A stretch of DNA of 39,621 bases from positions 1 through 39,621 of IMG/VR virus record IMGVR_UViG_3300042406_000117. The stretch is one strand, 5' to 3'. The stretch comes from a virus. The notes beneath the pieces were generated by a model. The model saw only the letters and a list, made by a program, of their open reading frames with translations. It ran no database searches and was not told where the DNA came from. Shown piece after piece: positions 20,444-29,088 of this stretch. A program made the translations under genes and the position numbers. Positions within the stretch are counted from its first letter, which is position 1. Every line of letters begins with the position of its first letter.

Positions 20444-21502
20444 ATGGCTTCTCTACAGGAACTTTTATCTAAAGGCGCAAATCAAAAAACCAAATCTGCG
20501 GTCGCTCAAGCCGAGACCGCGATTGGGATAATGAGGAAAAACGGGTACATTCCTCAAGCTGAGGAATTTGAGGGCCGCATTAGAAATTCTATTGTAAATA
20601 AAAACGGTGAAGCTTTTGGGGGGACTCTCAAGCAGCTATACGCTTTTCAAAAGAAAGCTCCTATAGCAACCCCAGAAACCAAGGAGCAGCCACCAGAGTA
20701 TGGTTCCGAGGAACTTGCAATGCGTATTCAAGACTCTATTGCGCTTGCAGATGAGCGTGGGATTGACCTTCCAAACTCTGATCTTTCTAGGCTTTCGTCG
20801 CTTGTTGCAAAAGGTGATACGAAGAAGGCTAGTGAACAACTAGCAAAGGTTTCGTCTTTTATTGACAAGTCTCTTGCAATCCAAACCGAAGAAGAAAAGA
20901 AGACAGTAGATCTTGAAGGAGGTGTTCAAGTTCAGGTGGGTACTAAGTCTGGCACGAGGTACATGGGTGGACAACCAGTAAGCAAGGGAACTGTTAACTC
21001 TGATGTGTTTAATTCAATGTATCAGAAGAACGCATCAACGCAACAGGAACAGTTTGCAGAAGCTGGCGTTCCGATAGTTTCCAGTATTCCACTTGAACCT
21101 AGTCAGCAATATCAAGTTGCGCCAGTTGAGGGCGTTGTAGCCCAACCAGAAGTTTATGCTCAGGCTGTTAAAGAAAAACCAAGCCGCGCTCAAGAGGCCC
21201 TCCAAATGATTGAGCAAGCAAACAAGATGATTCAATCTGGTGATAGAGCTGGAGCCGCCGCTGTGATGCAAGCATTGCAGTTCCAAGACCCATTCTACAC
21301 CGGTGCTAAAATTACTCCAGAAAATGTTGGCGAGTATTTTGTTGCTCCGTCAGAACTTTCAGAATCAAAACAACAAACTACAGAGACTAAACAGGAGGTG
21401 AACCTTCCATCGTCTATCGATGTTAAAGGAAAAACATACAATAGGCCAAAAGGATTTTCCGATCAAGAATGGGACGAATACATTAAAGCTCAAAACAAAT
21501 AA
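20444..21502 (+). CDS. Helical putative internal virion protein
   Basis: A 352-residue helical protein with Lys/Glu/Gln/Ser-rich composition (MASLQELLSKGANQKTKSAV ... EKPSRAQEALQMIEQANKMI). Part of the middle (TVDLEGGVQVQVGTKSGTRY) is beta-like. The C-terminus has Q-E-W-D-E-Y-I-K-A-Q-N. No catalytic motif is found. It is placed directly before the 1287-residue protein. An internal or scaffold-like role is inferred from context. Confidence 0.55.
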   Translation: MASLQELLSKGANQKTKSAVAQAETAIGIMRKNGYIPQAEEFEGRIRNSIVNKNGEAFGGTLKQLYAFQKKAPIATPETKEQPPEYGSEELAMRIQDSIALADERGIDLPNSDLSRLSSLVAKGDTKKASEQLAKVSSFIDKSLAIQTEEEKKTVDLEGGVQVQVGTKSGTRYMGGQPVSKGTVNSDVFNSMYQKNASTQQEQFAEAGVPIVSSIPLEPSQQYQVAPVEGVVAQPEVYAQAVKEKPSRAQEALQMIEQANKMIQSGDRAGAAAVMQALQFQDPFYTGAKITPENVGEYFVAPSELSESKQQTTETKQEVNLPSSIDVKGKTYNRPKGFSDQEWDEYIKAQNK

Positions 21503-21514
21503 AAACAACTCCAA

Positions 21515-24500
21515 ATGAGTCCAGAAGAATGGCTAAAGCAAAAGCAAGAGAAAGAAGCCACGCTGTCTCCAGAGGAGTGGTTGAAAAAGAAACGCGCTGA
21601 AGAACCAGCGTTATCACCAGAGGAGTGGCTTGCTCAGAAAAAACAAAACGAGCAAGTAGCAGAGAACCTTGATAAAGAAGCTCAAGGCATTCAGCCAACC
21701 GTTGATATTGATGGAGTTGCAATACCAGTTACTGCAGAACGAACGCAGGAATCCGTAAATAAGGAGCTTGAGTCTAGGGTTAAAGAGGCCGAAAAGAACC
21801 CAGAGAAAGAACCATCCCCCCTGCAAATAGGTGCTGGGCTTCTAGCGGAGATTGGTATTTCTGAAAGCTCAAAGGTTGCTGGCACATTAACTGGAGGTGC
21901 TATTGCTGCTGGAATAGGGCAAGTTCCACCGTTTACCGTTCTTCCAGAGGAATTTATAACAGTTCCAATTGGAATGGGAATTGGATATGCCACAAGTGCT
22001 ACTGGTGGCGGGGCGGTTGGAAGTATTGCGGCTCAAAAAATTGAGGGCCGTGATTCAATCAACTGGGGGAGGACTGCCGTATCGGCATTGATGAACCTTA
22101 TTCCAGGAAGTAAGATCACAAAAGGGCCACAAGCATTAGTTAAAGCATCCGAAGCATTGGCTAAACGCCCTATTGCAACTACTGCTGCTGTCGGTGCTGT
22201 CGCGGCTCCCACAACGGTTGCCGCTGAAGAGCTTTATGAAACTGGCGAGCTGCCTAGTACCGGAGAACTCGTTGGGCCTACGGTATTGGCCGCAACGCTT
22301 GGGGCTGGGCTTGGATTGTCACAGCAGAAAATGATCCCTATTCTGAAGAAGTTTGCTAGAAAATCCCCAAATGAATTAAATAACTTAGTCAACCGTGGAG
22401 ATAGCGGAGCGGTTTCTTATGTTGATGCACTGACTCAAGATGTAGACCCCAAGGACTTTTTAACTAAGGAGAACTTGAAAGAGTTTATTGGAACTCTTGG
22501 GCAAACCGCAAAGGCTAACATCGCTCCAACCAAAGTCGTTGGAAAAGAAGCAGCTCAAGCAATGCGTGACGCAGCCAACATTGCTTCTACTGGTCGCGAG
22601 GTTGGAGGCATCCTTGGATCTAGGGTAAATGACGCTATTGCGAAGTCTTCTGATCCAGCCGCAGTTCAACAGTTTGCATTGGAATATATTACGGGTAAAT
22701 CACCAAAGGTCCCCAAGGAACTTGAATCTCTTGCTGCTGATCTTTCTCAAGCCAGAAAGTATATTGCTGAGTATCAAGATGGACTTCTTGAGATGCACTA
22801 CAACGGGCAAAGGAAGATGCCAGACCTTCTTGCCAAGTATATCGAAGAAAGCAAGAATGAAGGTGATTACCTTACTAGATCTTACGCTTTCTTTGGAGAT
22901 GCCAACTACTCTCCATCTAAACAATCGTCCCAAGAGTTACTTAACGACCTAACAACGCAGCCTCGCATTGGAATAGATGAGCGTAAATTTATCCGTAAAA
23001 CTGATGCTCAGGGCAACAGGCTTGAGGTTGACAACCCTAATTACGGCTCTGAGATTGATCTTCCTCCAATGAGCATGGCGGATGCGGAAAGGTACATAGC
23101 TGACCTAAACGCAAAAAAGGCCAGTAATCCAGATGAGCTGCACAATTGGATCTACTCTCAGAACGCTGGAATCCTAAAGGAAAAGAAAGACTTATCTCCA
23201 GCGCTAAGAAAGTACCTTGGTGAGTATACAACACCAGGGGAAAAGATCAGCGAAACAATGTCAAAGCTGTCTAGGCTTGTGGCGTATGATAAAGCTGACA
23301 ACCAGATCTCTAACATTTTTAGGGATATGGGGATTGCGAAGTTTGCTGGAGAAGGAGTAGAGGGACTCCAGCCAATCAAGCTGCGGAGGGGTAACGCAAG
23401 GATTGGAGAAGAAGAACTTTATGGGCCGCCAGAATTACAGGTAGCAATCAATCATTTGTACGCGAATGGAACTGATAATGCCGCAATGGACTTTGCTGAA
23501 AAAACCGCAAAAGACTTGTGGCAAACATCAATATCTGCCTCGAAGGCAGCAAAGACTGTATTTAACCCAGTCTCCTTTGCGTCCAATTATATTTATGGCC
23601 CAGTAAACATGGCTGGAATGGGCATGAATCCATTTAAAGGCTTTAAGCAGGGTGGTAAATTTGCCGCTGCTCAATTTGAGTCGATAGCCAAAAAACTTTC
23701 CAATGTTGATTTGGACGAGTTCAAAAGGAAAAAAGAACTTGGACTTATTCCACAAGGGTTAACATTTTCTGACATACAAGCTGGGTTACAATCTGGGTCA
23801 ATAGGTAAATCTGCACAAAAAATAATAGACCCATTTGGGAAGTTATACAGCTCCTTCGATGTTATTAACAGGCTGGCTACTGCAAAGAATTACGAATCAC
23901 AGCTCACTAGGCAATTCCCTAACGCGCCGATTGATTTAATTGAAAGGCGGGCCGCCGAATTTACAAATAATACATTTCAAAACTACGACTTCGTAAATAG
24001 AAACTTTAAGACCCTTTCAAGGTATGGAATTCCGTTCGGTCAATTTGCGACATTTACTGTTGAGCTAGCTCGCAACCAATACAACCAAGGCAAGCTGATT
24101 AAGAAGATGCTCGATGGTTCCTACGCCCAAGAGCTATCTGAAGAATTTGGAGTAAAGGCAAATCAAAAAGCAATTAGGGACGAGGCCATCAAAAAAATGG
24201 CATCTCTTGCGGTCGTCTATGGAACAAGTGCAATGACCATAGAGAAAACAATGGAGTTTCTCGGAACGACTAGGGAGAAAAACAGGGCACTGCGGGAAAC
24301 CGTTTTGCCAGAATATGCCGAAAAGCGTCCATTGTTTATCACATCAGATCCAAAGACAGGTGATGTAAGGTGGATGAACACATCTTATCTAATTCCTCAA
24401 CAACAGTTTGTTGGCCCGTTTATGGCAGGGTTTAATGGCAGGTCGTTCGGGGAGGGTTTGAAGTATGGAGTCGAGGGCATCAGCGAAGACATTCTTGGAG

Positions 24501-25378
24501 AGGGGTCGTTCACAATGAATGCTCTTACCCAAGCTCTAAATAATTACGATTTTGAAAGAGATCGCAAAATAACCACGGCTGAAGACCCGTCCACAAAGAT
24601 GCTTGATAAAGGCAAGTTTTTTGTCGGTGAGTTATTGACTCCAGGTTTTGTAAATGAAGTAGAAAAGTCAAAAACAAGACCAGTAGGTCAAACTGCACAG
24701 AGGCTAATTGGCCTTCGTTTTAACGACACAACAATAGATAAAGGGTTTGGGTTTAGGGCTAGATCTTTAAATGACAACCTTAATACTGAACGATCAAATA
24801 TCAAGTCAGCAAGGTTTCGTGTTGAAGAAGGGAAGATGAACCAACAGGAGTTTGATGAAGTCTACAATCAAAGCAACCAGTCATACAGGGGCAATCTTCA
24901 ATCCCTAAACCGCCATGTAAGCAACTTGCGGACAATTGGACTTGATGAAGGCAAGATTGCAGGAATGCTCCGAGATAACGGATTTGGCAGCGAGATTTCC
25001 CTTGCGGTTCTTGATGGGGAGGTTCTTGATGCGCCCAAAATTAAGCGTGATACAATCACAGATGCTTATGATGAGATTTCCACTCTCCCAAGAAAAGACC
25101 TTGAAGCAAGGATTCGTGAGATTGCTAAGCAAGATCCAAACAAGGGTAAGTCGTTGGCAAGCCACCACAAACAACGCCTTATTGATGACAGGCTGAACAT
25201 TGGTGATAAAGACAAGCTGGTAAAAGCACTTAGCACTAGTGATGGGACTAGGGCTAGATACATCTGGAAGCAGATGCAGAAAAACCAAGAACCAGACTCT
25301 GTTCTCAAAATGTTCATGAAGAAGGGCATTGCTACGCCAGAGGTTGTGCGCGACATCAGAATTTTACAAAAGAAATGA
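21515..25378 (+). CDS. Giant internal virion/ejection protein, 1287 aa
   Basis: The largest gene. The N-terminus has three near-identical units LSPEEWLKxK(K/Q) at about residues 1-10, 17-26 and 32-41. Hydrophobic Gly/Ala stretches follow (about 105-175 and 225-280: GALLAEIG-like, AVGAVAAPTTVAAE, GPTVLAATLGAGLGLS), able to enter membranes. The long remainder is mostly helical and charged (FAEKTAKDLWQTSISASKAA, RYGIPFGQFATFTVELARNQ). There is no clear lysozyme or protease motif. Size, position and build match podovirus core proteins such as T7 gp16-like ejection proteins in role, not in sequence. The stop overlaps the next start as ATGA. Confidence 0.65.
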   Translation: MSPEEWLKQKQEKEATLSPEEWLKKKRAEEPALSPEEWLAQKKQNEQVAENLDKEAQGIQPTVDIDGVAIPVTAERTQESVNKELESRVKEAEKNPEKEPSPLQIGAGLLAEIGISESSKVAGTLTGGAIAAGIGQVPPFTVLPEEFITVPIGMGIGYATSATGGGAVGSIAAQKIEGRDSINWGRTAVSALMNLIPGSKITKGPQALVKASEALAKRPIATTAAVGAVAAPTTVAAEELYETGELPSTGELVGPTVLAATLGAGLGLSQQKMIPILKKFARKSPNELNNLVNRGDSGAVSYVDALTQDVDPKDFLTKENLKEFIGTLGQTAKANIAPTKVVGKEAAQAMRDAANIASTGREVGGILGSRVNDAIAKSSDPAAVQQFALEYITGKSPKVPKELESLAADLSQARKYIAEYQDGLLEMHYNGQRKMPDLLAKYIEESKNEGDYLTRSYAFFGDANYSPSKQSSQELLNDLTTQPRIGIDERKFIRKTDAQGNRLEVDNPNYGSEIDLPPMSMADAERYIADLNAKKASNPDELHNWIYSQNAGILKEKKDLSPALRKYLGEYTTPGEKISETMSKLSRLVAYDKADNQISNIFRDMGIAKFAGEGVEGLQPIKLRRGNARIGEEELYGPPELQVAINHLYANGTDNAAMDFAEKTAKDLWQTSISASKAAKTVFNPVSFASNYIYGPVNMAGMGMNPFKGFKQGGKFAAAQFESIAKKLSNVDLDEFKRKKELGLIPQGLTFSDIQAGLQSGSIGKSAQKIIDPFGKLYSSFDVINRLATAKNYESQLTRQFPNAPIDLIERRAAEFTNNTFQNYDFVNRNFKTLSRYGIPFGQFATFTVELARNQYNQGKLIKKMLDGSYAQELSEEFGVKANQKAIRDEAIKKMASLAVVYGTSAMTIEKTMEFLGTTREKNRALRETVLPEYAEKRPLFITSDPKTGDVRWMNTSYLIPQQQFVGPFMAGFNGRSFGEGLKYGVEGISEDILGEGSFTMNALTQALNNYDFERDRKITTAEDPSTKMLDKGKFFVGELLTPGFVNEVEKSKTRPVGQTAQRLIGLRFNDTTIDKGFGFRARSLNDNLNTERSNIKSARFRVEEGKMNQQEFDEVYNQSNQSYRGNLQSLNRHVSNLRTIGLDEGKIAGMLRDNGFGSEISLAVLDGEVLDAPKIKRDTITDAYDEISTLPRKDLEARIREIAKQDPNKGKSLASHHKQRLIDDRLNIGDKDKLVKALSTSDGTRARYIWKQMQKNQEPDSVLKMFMKKGIATPEVVRDIRILQKK

Positions 25379-25512
25379 AGACCAAAAGCAAAAAGCAAGT
25401 CCGCTATCTACTCAGTAAGGGTTCTCCGCTTTCCTCGACGCAACAGAATAAGCTCAAAAAAGAGTTGCACTCTGGGGCCGTTAAGGTTAAAAACGGCAAG
25501 AATACCAAATGA
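25375..25512 (+). CDS. 45-residue basic conserved phage protein
   Basis: The frame reads MKTKSKKQVRYLLSKGSPLS and continues STQQNKLKKELHSGAVKVKN, GKNTK. It overlaps both neighbours by ATGA, an unusually strong positional argument for a real gene. The pattern K-K-Q-V-R-x-L-L-S-x-G-S-P-L-x-x-x-Q-x-x-K-L-x-x-E-L-H-x-G is found in short basic phage proteins near terminase genes. Function is unknown; DNA binding during packaging is possible. Confidence 0.75.
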   Translation: MKTKSKKQVRYLLSKGSPLSSTQQNKLKKELHSGAVKVKNGKNTK

Positions 25513-26060
25513 GCGACGAAGACCTATCAGCGATTGATAGCAAAGAGGCGATGAAAGAGTTCTTCCTTGAAGTCAAGGAAAGGGCTAAGCAATTCCCTCG
25601 GAACACTATTGAGAACTACAACCCGAATGTGGCGGCACAGATCCTCTGGATGCTGGCGCAGGGTGGGCGTATCAATGCTATTGCCAAGAAGTGCAAGGTG
25701 ACGCATGAGACTGTTCGTGCGCTGGAGTGGAGGCATAACGATACGCTGGAGTCAAAGCGTAAAGAGTTCTCCAAACGCTACGCCATTGCTGCTGCTGAGT
25801 ACACAGACCTGTTGTTCGAGAAAGCCGAACAACTGAGCCGTGACCCAGACCAGTTAAAGGCTATCTCCCCAGACCGATTGGCGTTGACTATTGGCATTAT
25901 GACCGATAAGGCTGGACAGCTCTCTGGCATGGCGAGTACTATTGTCGAGCATCGAAAGGGGCCGTCTATTGACGATGCGGCCAAGATGATCGCGGAAGCT
26001 AAGTCTCGTATTGCCAATAAAGTCAAAGCACAAGCGGTAGAAGCCGAAATCGTAGAATGA
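25509..26060 (+). CDS. terS: Small terminase subunit-like protein
   Basis: A 183-residue helical protein. Residues 53-72 (GGRINAIAKKCKVTHETVRA) form a helix-turn-helix. The C-terminal half (FEKAEQLSRDPDQLKAISPD, LALTIGIMTDKAGQLSGMAS) suits an oligomerisation helix region. Together with its place just before the large terminase, this fits a small terminase that recognises the packaging start site. The acid tail (AVEAEIVE) is typical too. The gene overlaps both neighbours by 4 bases. Confidence 0.72.
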   Translation: MSDEDLSAIDSKEAMKEFFLEVKERAKQFPRNTIENYNPNVAAQILWMLAQGGRINAIAKKCKVTHETVRALEWRHNDTLESKRKEFSKRYAIAAAEYTDLLFEKAEQLSRDPDQLKAISPDRLALTIGIMTDKAGQLSGMASTIVEHRKGPSIDDAAKMIAEAKSRIANKVKAQAVEAEIVE

Positions 26061-26410
26061 TACCAGAACCAGAATCAAGATACGCTGATTACGCTAAGGA
26101 TGGAGGCAACCTCGTTCGCCATTACATGGTCGAGCATGACGGCATTAAGCACAAGTGCCACACGCTGTGCTACGCTTCGTATCTATCGGAAAAGTTTGAC
26201 GCTAAGATTTGGAATGTGGTGCTGGAAAAGTTCGTCAAGCCCTTCATTGGCGTATGCAAACATTGCAAGAAGCGTCGAGAGCTTCACTTTGTTGACGGGA
26301 ATAGAGGATCATTTCCAGCCGAAGAGGATGCGTTTTGTTGCGAGGAGTGTGATAGCGTGTATCACATCAAAGACATCCTAATGGAGACTGGTGCATATAA
26401 AACAAACTAA
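26057..26410 (+). CDS. Cys-rich protein between terminase genes
   Basis: A 117-residue protein. The C-terminal half holds GVCKHCKKRRELHFVDGNRG and FCCEECDSVYHI: two CxxC pairs forming a zinc ribbon. The N-terminal half (NLVRHYMVEHDGIKHKCHTL) has further His and Cys. It is translated with overlaps on both sides (ATGA before; TAATG after). A packaging accessory role is inferred from its position; the family is unknown. Confidence 0.6.
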   Translation: MIPEPESRYADYAKDGGNLVRHYMVEHDGIKHKCHTLCYASYLSEKFDAKIWNVVLEKFVKPFIGVCKHCKKRRELHFVDGNRGSFPAEEDAFCCEECDSVYHIKDILMETGAYKTN

Positions 26411-28893
26411 TGCAGTGGCGCAAACATCCAATCCTTCAGCCTCCCAGCGATGACGAGGTGGCATTGATGGAGCCAGATGATCTCATTGAGCTTCATCGGA
26501 TTTACCATGAGGCCATCGAGAACGCCGAAAAAGATCCATTCCGATACGGGTTTAGGCTTCCGCATTGGGAGAAGGCTGAGGAGCAATTAGCGCAAGTCTC
26601 TGAGGTTCTGGCACTTGGGGGAAATCGTTGTCTTGCCCCAGAGCAGGAGATCTATGATCCAGTCCTAAAGCGTAGTAAGCGCGTTGACGAGCTTGGATTT
26701 GATTTCCACGTACACGCTTGGGATGGCAAAAAAGTGGTTATAGCCAAAGCACAGCCACCCTTTAGGAAAGACAAGCAGGGAATTTACGAAGTTGTTTTAG
26801 ATAACGGTGAATCATTTCGTTGTTCAAAGTCTCACCTTGTCCTTCATAAGTTAGGGTGGATGGCAGTTGGAAACATCAAGCTGAACGACGAGCTTTCAAG
26901 CCCATTCTGCGCTTGCCATCCTCAGTCCAGTTCGGAACGCAACCCTTTAGAGTCACCTCAAGATGGCGGGCATTGCTCTCAAACAGCTCAAGATTCTCAA
27001 TGCGATTATCGTCTTTCACTCCGTTCTTGTGGTGAACAACTTCCGTGCGGGTCAAATACCGACCAAGATGTTTCTCCATTATTAGACGATGCTCAAGGAT
27101 ATAGCGCGTGTGCTTGCGAGCGTTCGGGTGGTTTGGGCAATAAAGCTCAATGTATCCGTCCTTGTTCACGATTCTGCCGCCTTTCCATTCGGGATGTCCT
27201 TCGCCGCTTCGTGGCCCTGTCCGCTGGCATTGTATACCGTGCTTTCTACAAATCTTGTAAATCAACTTCGCGGTCACTCGTGGATCTAGCTCCTTTGCCA
27301 GCTTTTCCGCGATATTCGCTTGAGTCCATCCTTCAGCAATCCAAAGGCGTATTTGATCTACTGGGTAAGTTATTGAGTTGTGCTTCGGCATACCGACACC
27401 CTATCTATTCCCGCCGAGTTGTCAAGATCAATTACCTCCGAGAAGATTATGTCTGGGATTTCCATGTGCCAGTTTACAACAACTACATTGTAGCTGGGGT
27501 TCCCCATCACAACTCGGGCAAAACTGCGTGGGGTTCTTACTGTGTTGTCAAAGCTGCCATCGAAAACCCAAAGTCGGAGATCTTCTGTTTTGCTCAGACC
27601 TCGGAGGTAAGCATCCGCCAGCAACAAAGCGCAGTATGGAACTGGTTGCCGCATGAAATGAGGACAAAGCAAACCTCGGCTAATGCTTACATCTCGTACA
27701 CGAAGAAGAACGGGTTTACAGACAACTCGTTGATCCTGCCCAATGCTTCGCAGATTATCTTCAAGACCTACTCTCAGTATCAGAACAACCCAACTATCCT
27801 AGAAGGTGCGGAGCTTGGTAGCCGTGACCCCCAGTGGCATAACATCGGGGTATGGTTGGACGAGTACCTTCTAGGAAACGAGCTTATTGACACCTTGCGC
27901 TTCCGTCTTGCTACCCGCAACTCCAAGATGCTGGTGACATTCACCCCGATTGACGGGTGGACGGAAGTTATTAAGGAATACTTAGATGGTGCTACAAGCG
28001 TCCAGAGCGTCGAGGCTGAGCTGCTCAACGGCGAGCTTGTCCCCTATGTCCAAAGGAGTAAGAAGCGCAATGCCAGCGTCCATTACTTCCATTCCAAGGA
28101 CAACCCTTTCGGTGGCTACGAGCGAATTAAGGAGACTTTGGTTGGAAGGCCTCGGGAGGAGATCCTAATTCGCGCGTACGGGGTTCCAGTTAAGTCCCAC
28201 GCCACCAAGTTTCCCAAGTTCAATAAAGAAGTCAATGTTGTCCAGCCATCAGAGATCCCAACTACGAATGTTACTCGCTATCACATCATTGACCCAGCGG
28301 GTGCGAAGAACTGGTTTATGGCTTGGATTGCTGTGGATGCGTCTGGTACATTTTGGGTATATCGTGAGTGGCCGGGTGTCGATGTAGGCGACTGGGCTGA
28401 GTGGAAAGGTGGTAAGTGGATGCCGGGACAAGGGGCTAAAGGACAGGGTTTTGGTATTCGTGACTACATGGACTTGATTACCGATCTTGAGGGTGACGAG
28501 AAGGTCTTTGAGAGGCTGATTGACCCTCGGCTTGGAGCGGCAAAGTACCAGTCTGCGGACGGAGCTAGTAGTATTATCGAGGATTTGAACGATTCTGGCA
28601 TGGTTTGCATACCAGCTCCAGGGTTAGACATTGACGATGGGTTGCAGGCTTTGATCGGGAAAATGGCATTTGATACAACTATCCCGTCAGATTCTGTCAA
28701 CCGACCGCATTTCTATGTCTCTTCCGAGTGCGAGAACATTATCCAAGCCTTGAGTGAATACACGGGTGACGGGGGCTTGAAGGAAGCATGGAAAGACCCA
28801 GTCGATGTTCTGCGTTACGCCGCCATTGCTGGAATAGATCATGTTGACGAAACCAGAAATCTTGCTACAAGACAGGGAGCAGGAGGCTACTAG
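26410..28893 (+). CDS. terL: Large terminase, interrupted by an intein
   Basis: An 827-residue precursor. Residues 1-73 and 369-827 form a 532-residue large terminase (packaging motor ATPase and nuclease). Ligating them yields the P-loop ALGGNR+SGKTAWG. IGVWLDEYL is the Walker B segment, YHIIDPAGAKNW and IDPRLG mark the nuclease acids, and DPVDVLRYA lies near the end as in other terminases. Residues 74-368 are an intein: Cys1 (CLAPEQEI), a block B (FRCSKSHLVL), a block F (VWDFHVPVYNNYIVAG) and the end VPHHN before Ser+1. The unspliced protein cannot have a working P-loop, so splicing must precede packaging. Confidence 0.9.
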   Translation: MQWRKHPILQPPSDDEVALMEPDDLIELHRIYHEAIENAEKDPFRYGFRLPHWEKAEEQLAQVSEVLALGGNRCLAPEQEIYDPVLKRSKRVDELGFDFHVHAWDGKKVVIAKAQPPFRKDKQGIYEVVLDNGESFRCSKSHLVLHKLGWMAVGNIKLNDELSSPFCACHPQSSSERNPLESPQDGGHCSQTAQDSQCDYRLSLRSCGEQLPCGSNTDQDVSPLLDDAQGYSACACERSGGLGNKAQCIRPCSRFCRLSIRDVLRRFVALSAGIVYRAFYKSCKSTSRSLVDLAPLPAFPRYSLESILQQSKGVFDLLGKLLSCASAYRHPIYSRRVVKINYLREDYVWDFHVPVYNNYIVAGVPHHNSGKTAWGSYCVVKAAIENPKSEIFCFAQTSEVSIRQQQSAVWNWLPHEMRTKQTSANAYISYTKKNGFTDNSLILPNASQIIFKTYSQYQNNPTILEGAELGSRDPQWHNIGVWLDEYLLGNELIDTLRFRLATRNSKMLVTFTPIDGWTEVIKEYLDGATSVQSVEAELLNGELVPYVQRSKKRNASVHYFHSKDNPFGGYERIKETLVGRPREEILIRAYGVPVKSHATKFPKFNKEVNVVQPSEIPTTNVTRYHIIDPAGAKNWFMAWIAVDASGTFWVYREWPGVDVGDWAEWKGGKWMPGQGAKGQGFGIRDYMDLITDLEGDEKVFERLIDPRLGAAKYQSADGASSIIEDLNDSGMVCIPAPGLDIDDGLQALIGKMAFDTTIPSDSVNRPHFYVSSECENIIQALSEYTGDGGLKEAWKDPVDVLRYAAIAGIDHVDETRNLATRQGAGGY
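26629..27513 (+). mobile_element. Intein inside the terminase P-loop (295 aa)
   Basis: The element lies in frame, from Cys74 (TGT, 26629-26631) to Asn368 (AAC, 27511-27513), with Ser as the +1 residue. Blocks A, B, F and G are recognisable; the penultimate His is present (H-H-N). The splicing domain is about 82 residues at the front and about 40 at the back. The block between (residues about 156-328) is not an endonuclease in this frame. It is a Ser/Cys/Gln/Leu-rich stretch (SSSERNPLESPQDGGHCSQT) that mirrors the HNH gene on the opposite strand. Confidence 0.88.
26876..27391 (-). CDS. HNH homing endonuclease, antisense within the intein
   Basis: A 171-residue protein on the minus strand. Residues 12-60 (VDQIRLWIAEGWTQANIAEK, LIYKICRKHGIQC) look like a helix-turn-helix. 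HPEWKGGRIVNKDGYIELYC is followed by TRYILEHRLIMEKHLGRYLT and EVVHHKNGVKDDNRIENLEL, the typical HNH_3-type phage homing endonuclease (E-H-R-x-x-[ML]-x-x-x-L-G-R ... V-H-H-x-[ND]-G-x-x-x-[DN]-N-R-x-x-N-L). The gene lies wholly inside the intein, between blocks B and F. It starts with ATG at 27391 without a Shine-Dalgarno sequence. It must be expressed from a separate minus-strand transcript and presumably cuts intein-free terminase genes. Confidence 0.9.
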   Translation of the reverse strand: MPKHNSITYPVDQIRLWIAEGWTQANIAEKLAKELDPRVTAKLIYKICRKHGIQCQRTGPRSGEGHPEWKGGRIVNKDGYIELYCPNHPNARKHTRYILEHRLIMEKHLGRYLTRTEVVHHKNGVKDDNRIENLELFESNARHLEVTLKGCVPNWTEDGKRRMGLKARRSA

Positions 28894-28899
28894 CAAAAC

Positions 28900-29088
28900 A
28901 TGAAAACCGCAAAAAAGCCGATAGTTGCCGAGGAGCTTATCATCGACTGCCTAAAGGAAGCCTACTTCAAAAGGGTTAAAGCCGAGAAAATAGGATCAAC
29001 CCCCAGACTTACAGAGGAGATTGAGACTCTTGAACACGCCATTCGATACATGAAATCTAGACCAAACCATGAAAACAGCACCAACTAA
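28900..29088 (+). CDS. 62-residue hypothetical protein
   Basis: MKTAKKPIVAEELIIDCLKE, AYFKRVKAEKIGSTPRLTEE, then IETLEHAIRYMKSRPNH. The protein is helical, with no known motif. The ATG follows AGCAAAAC, six bases after the terminase stop. The last 20 bases overlap the next gene. It belongs to the head-gene operon and may be a packaging accessory, inferred from position only. Confidence 0.6.
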   Translation: MKTAKKPIVAEELIIDCLKEAYFKRVKAEKIGSTPRLTEEIETLEHAIRYMKSRPNHENSTN

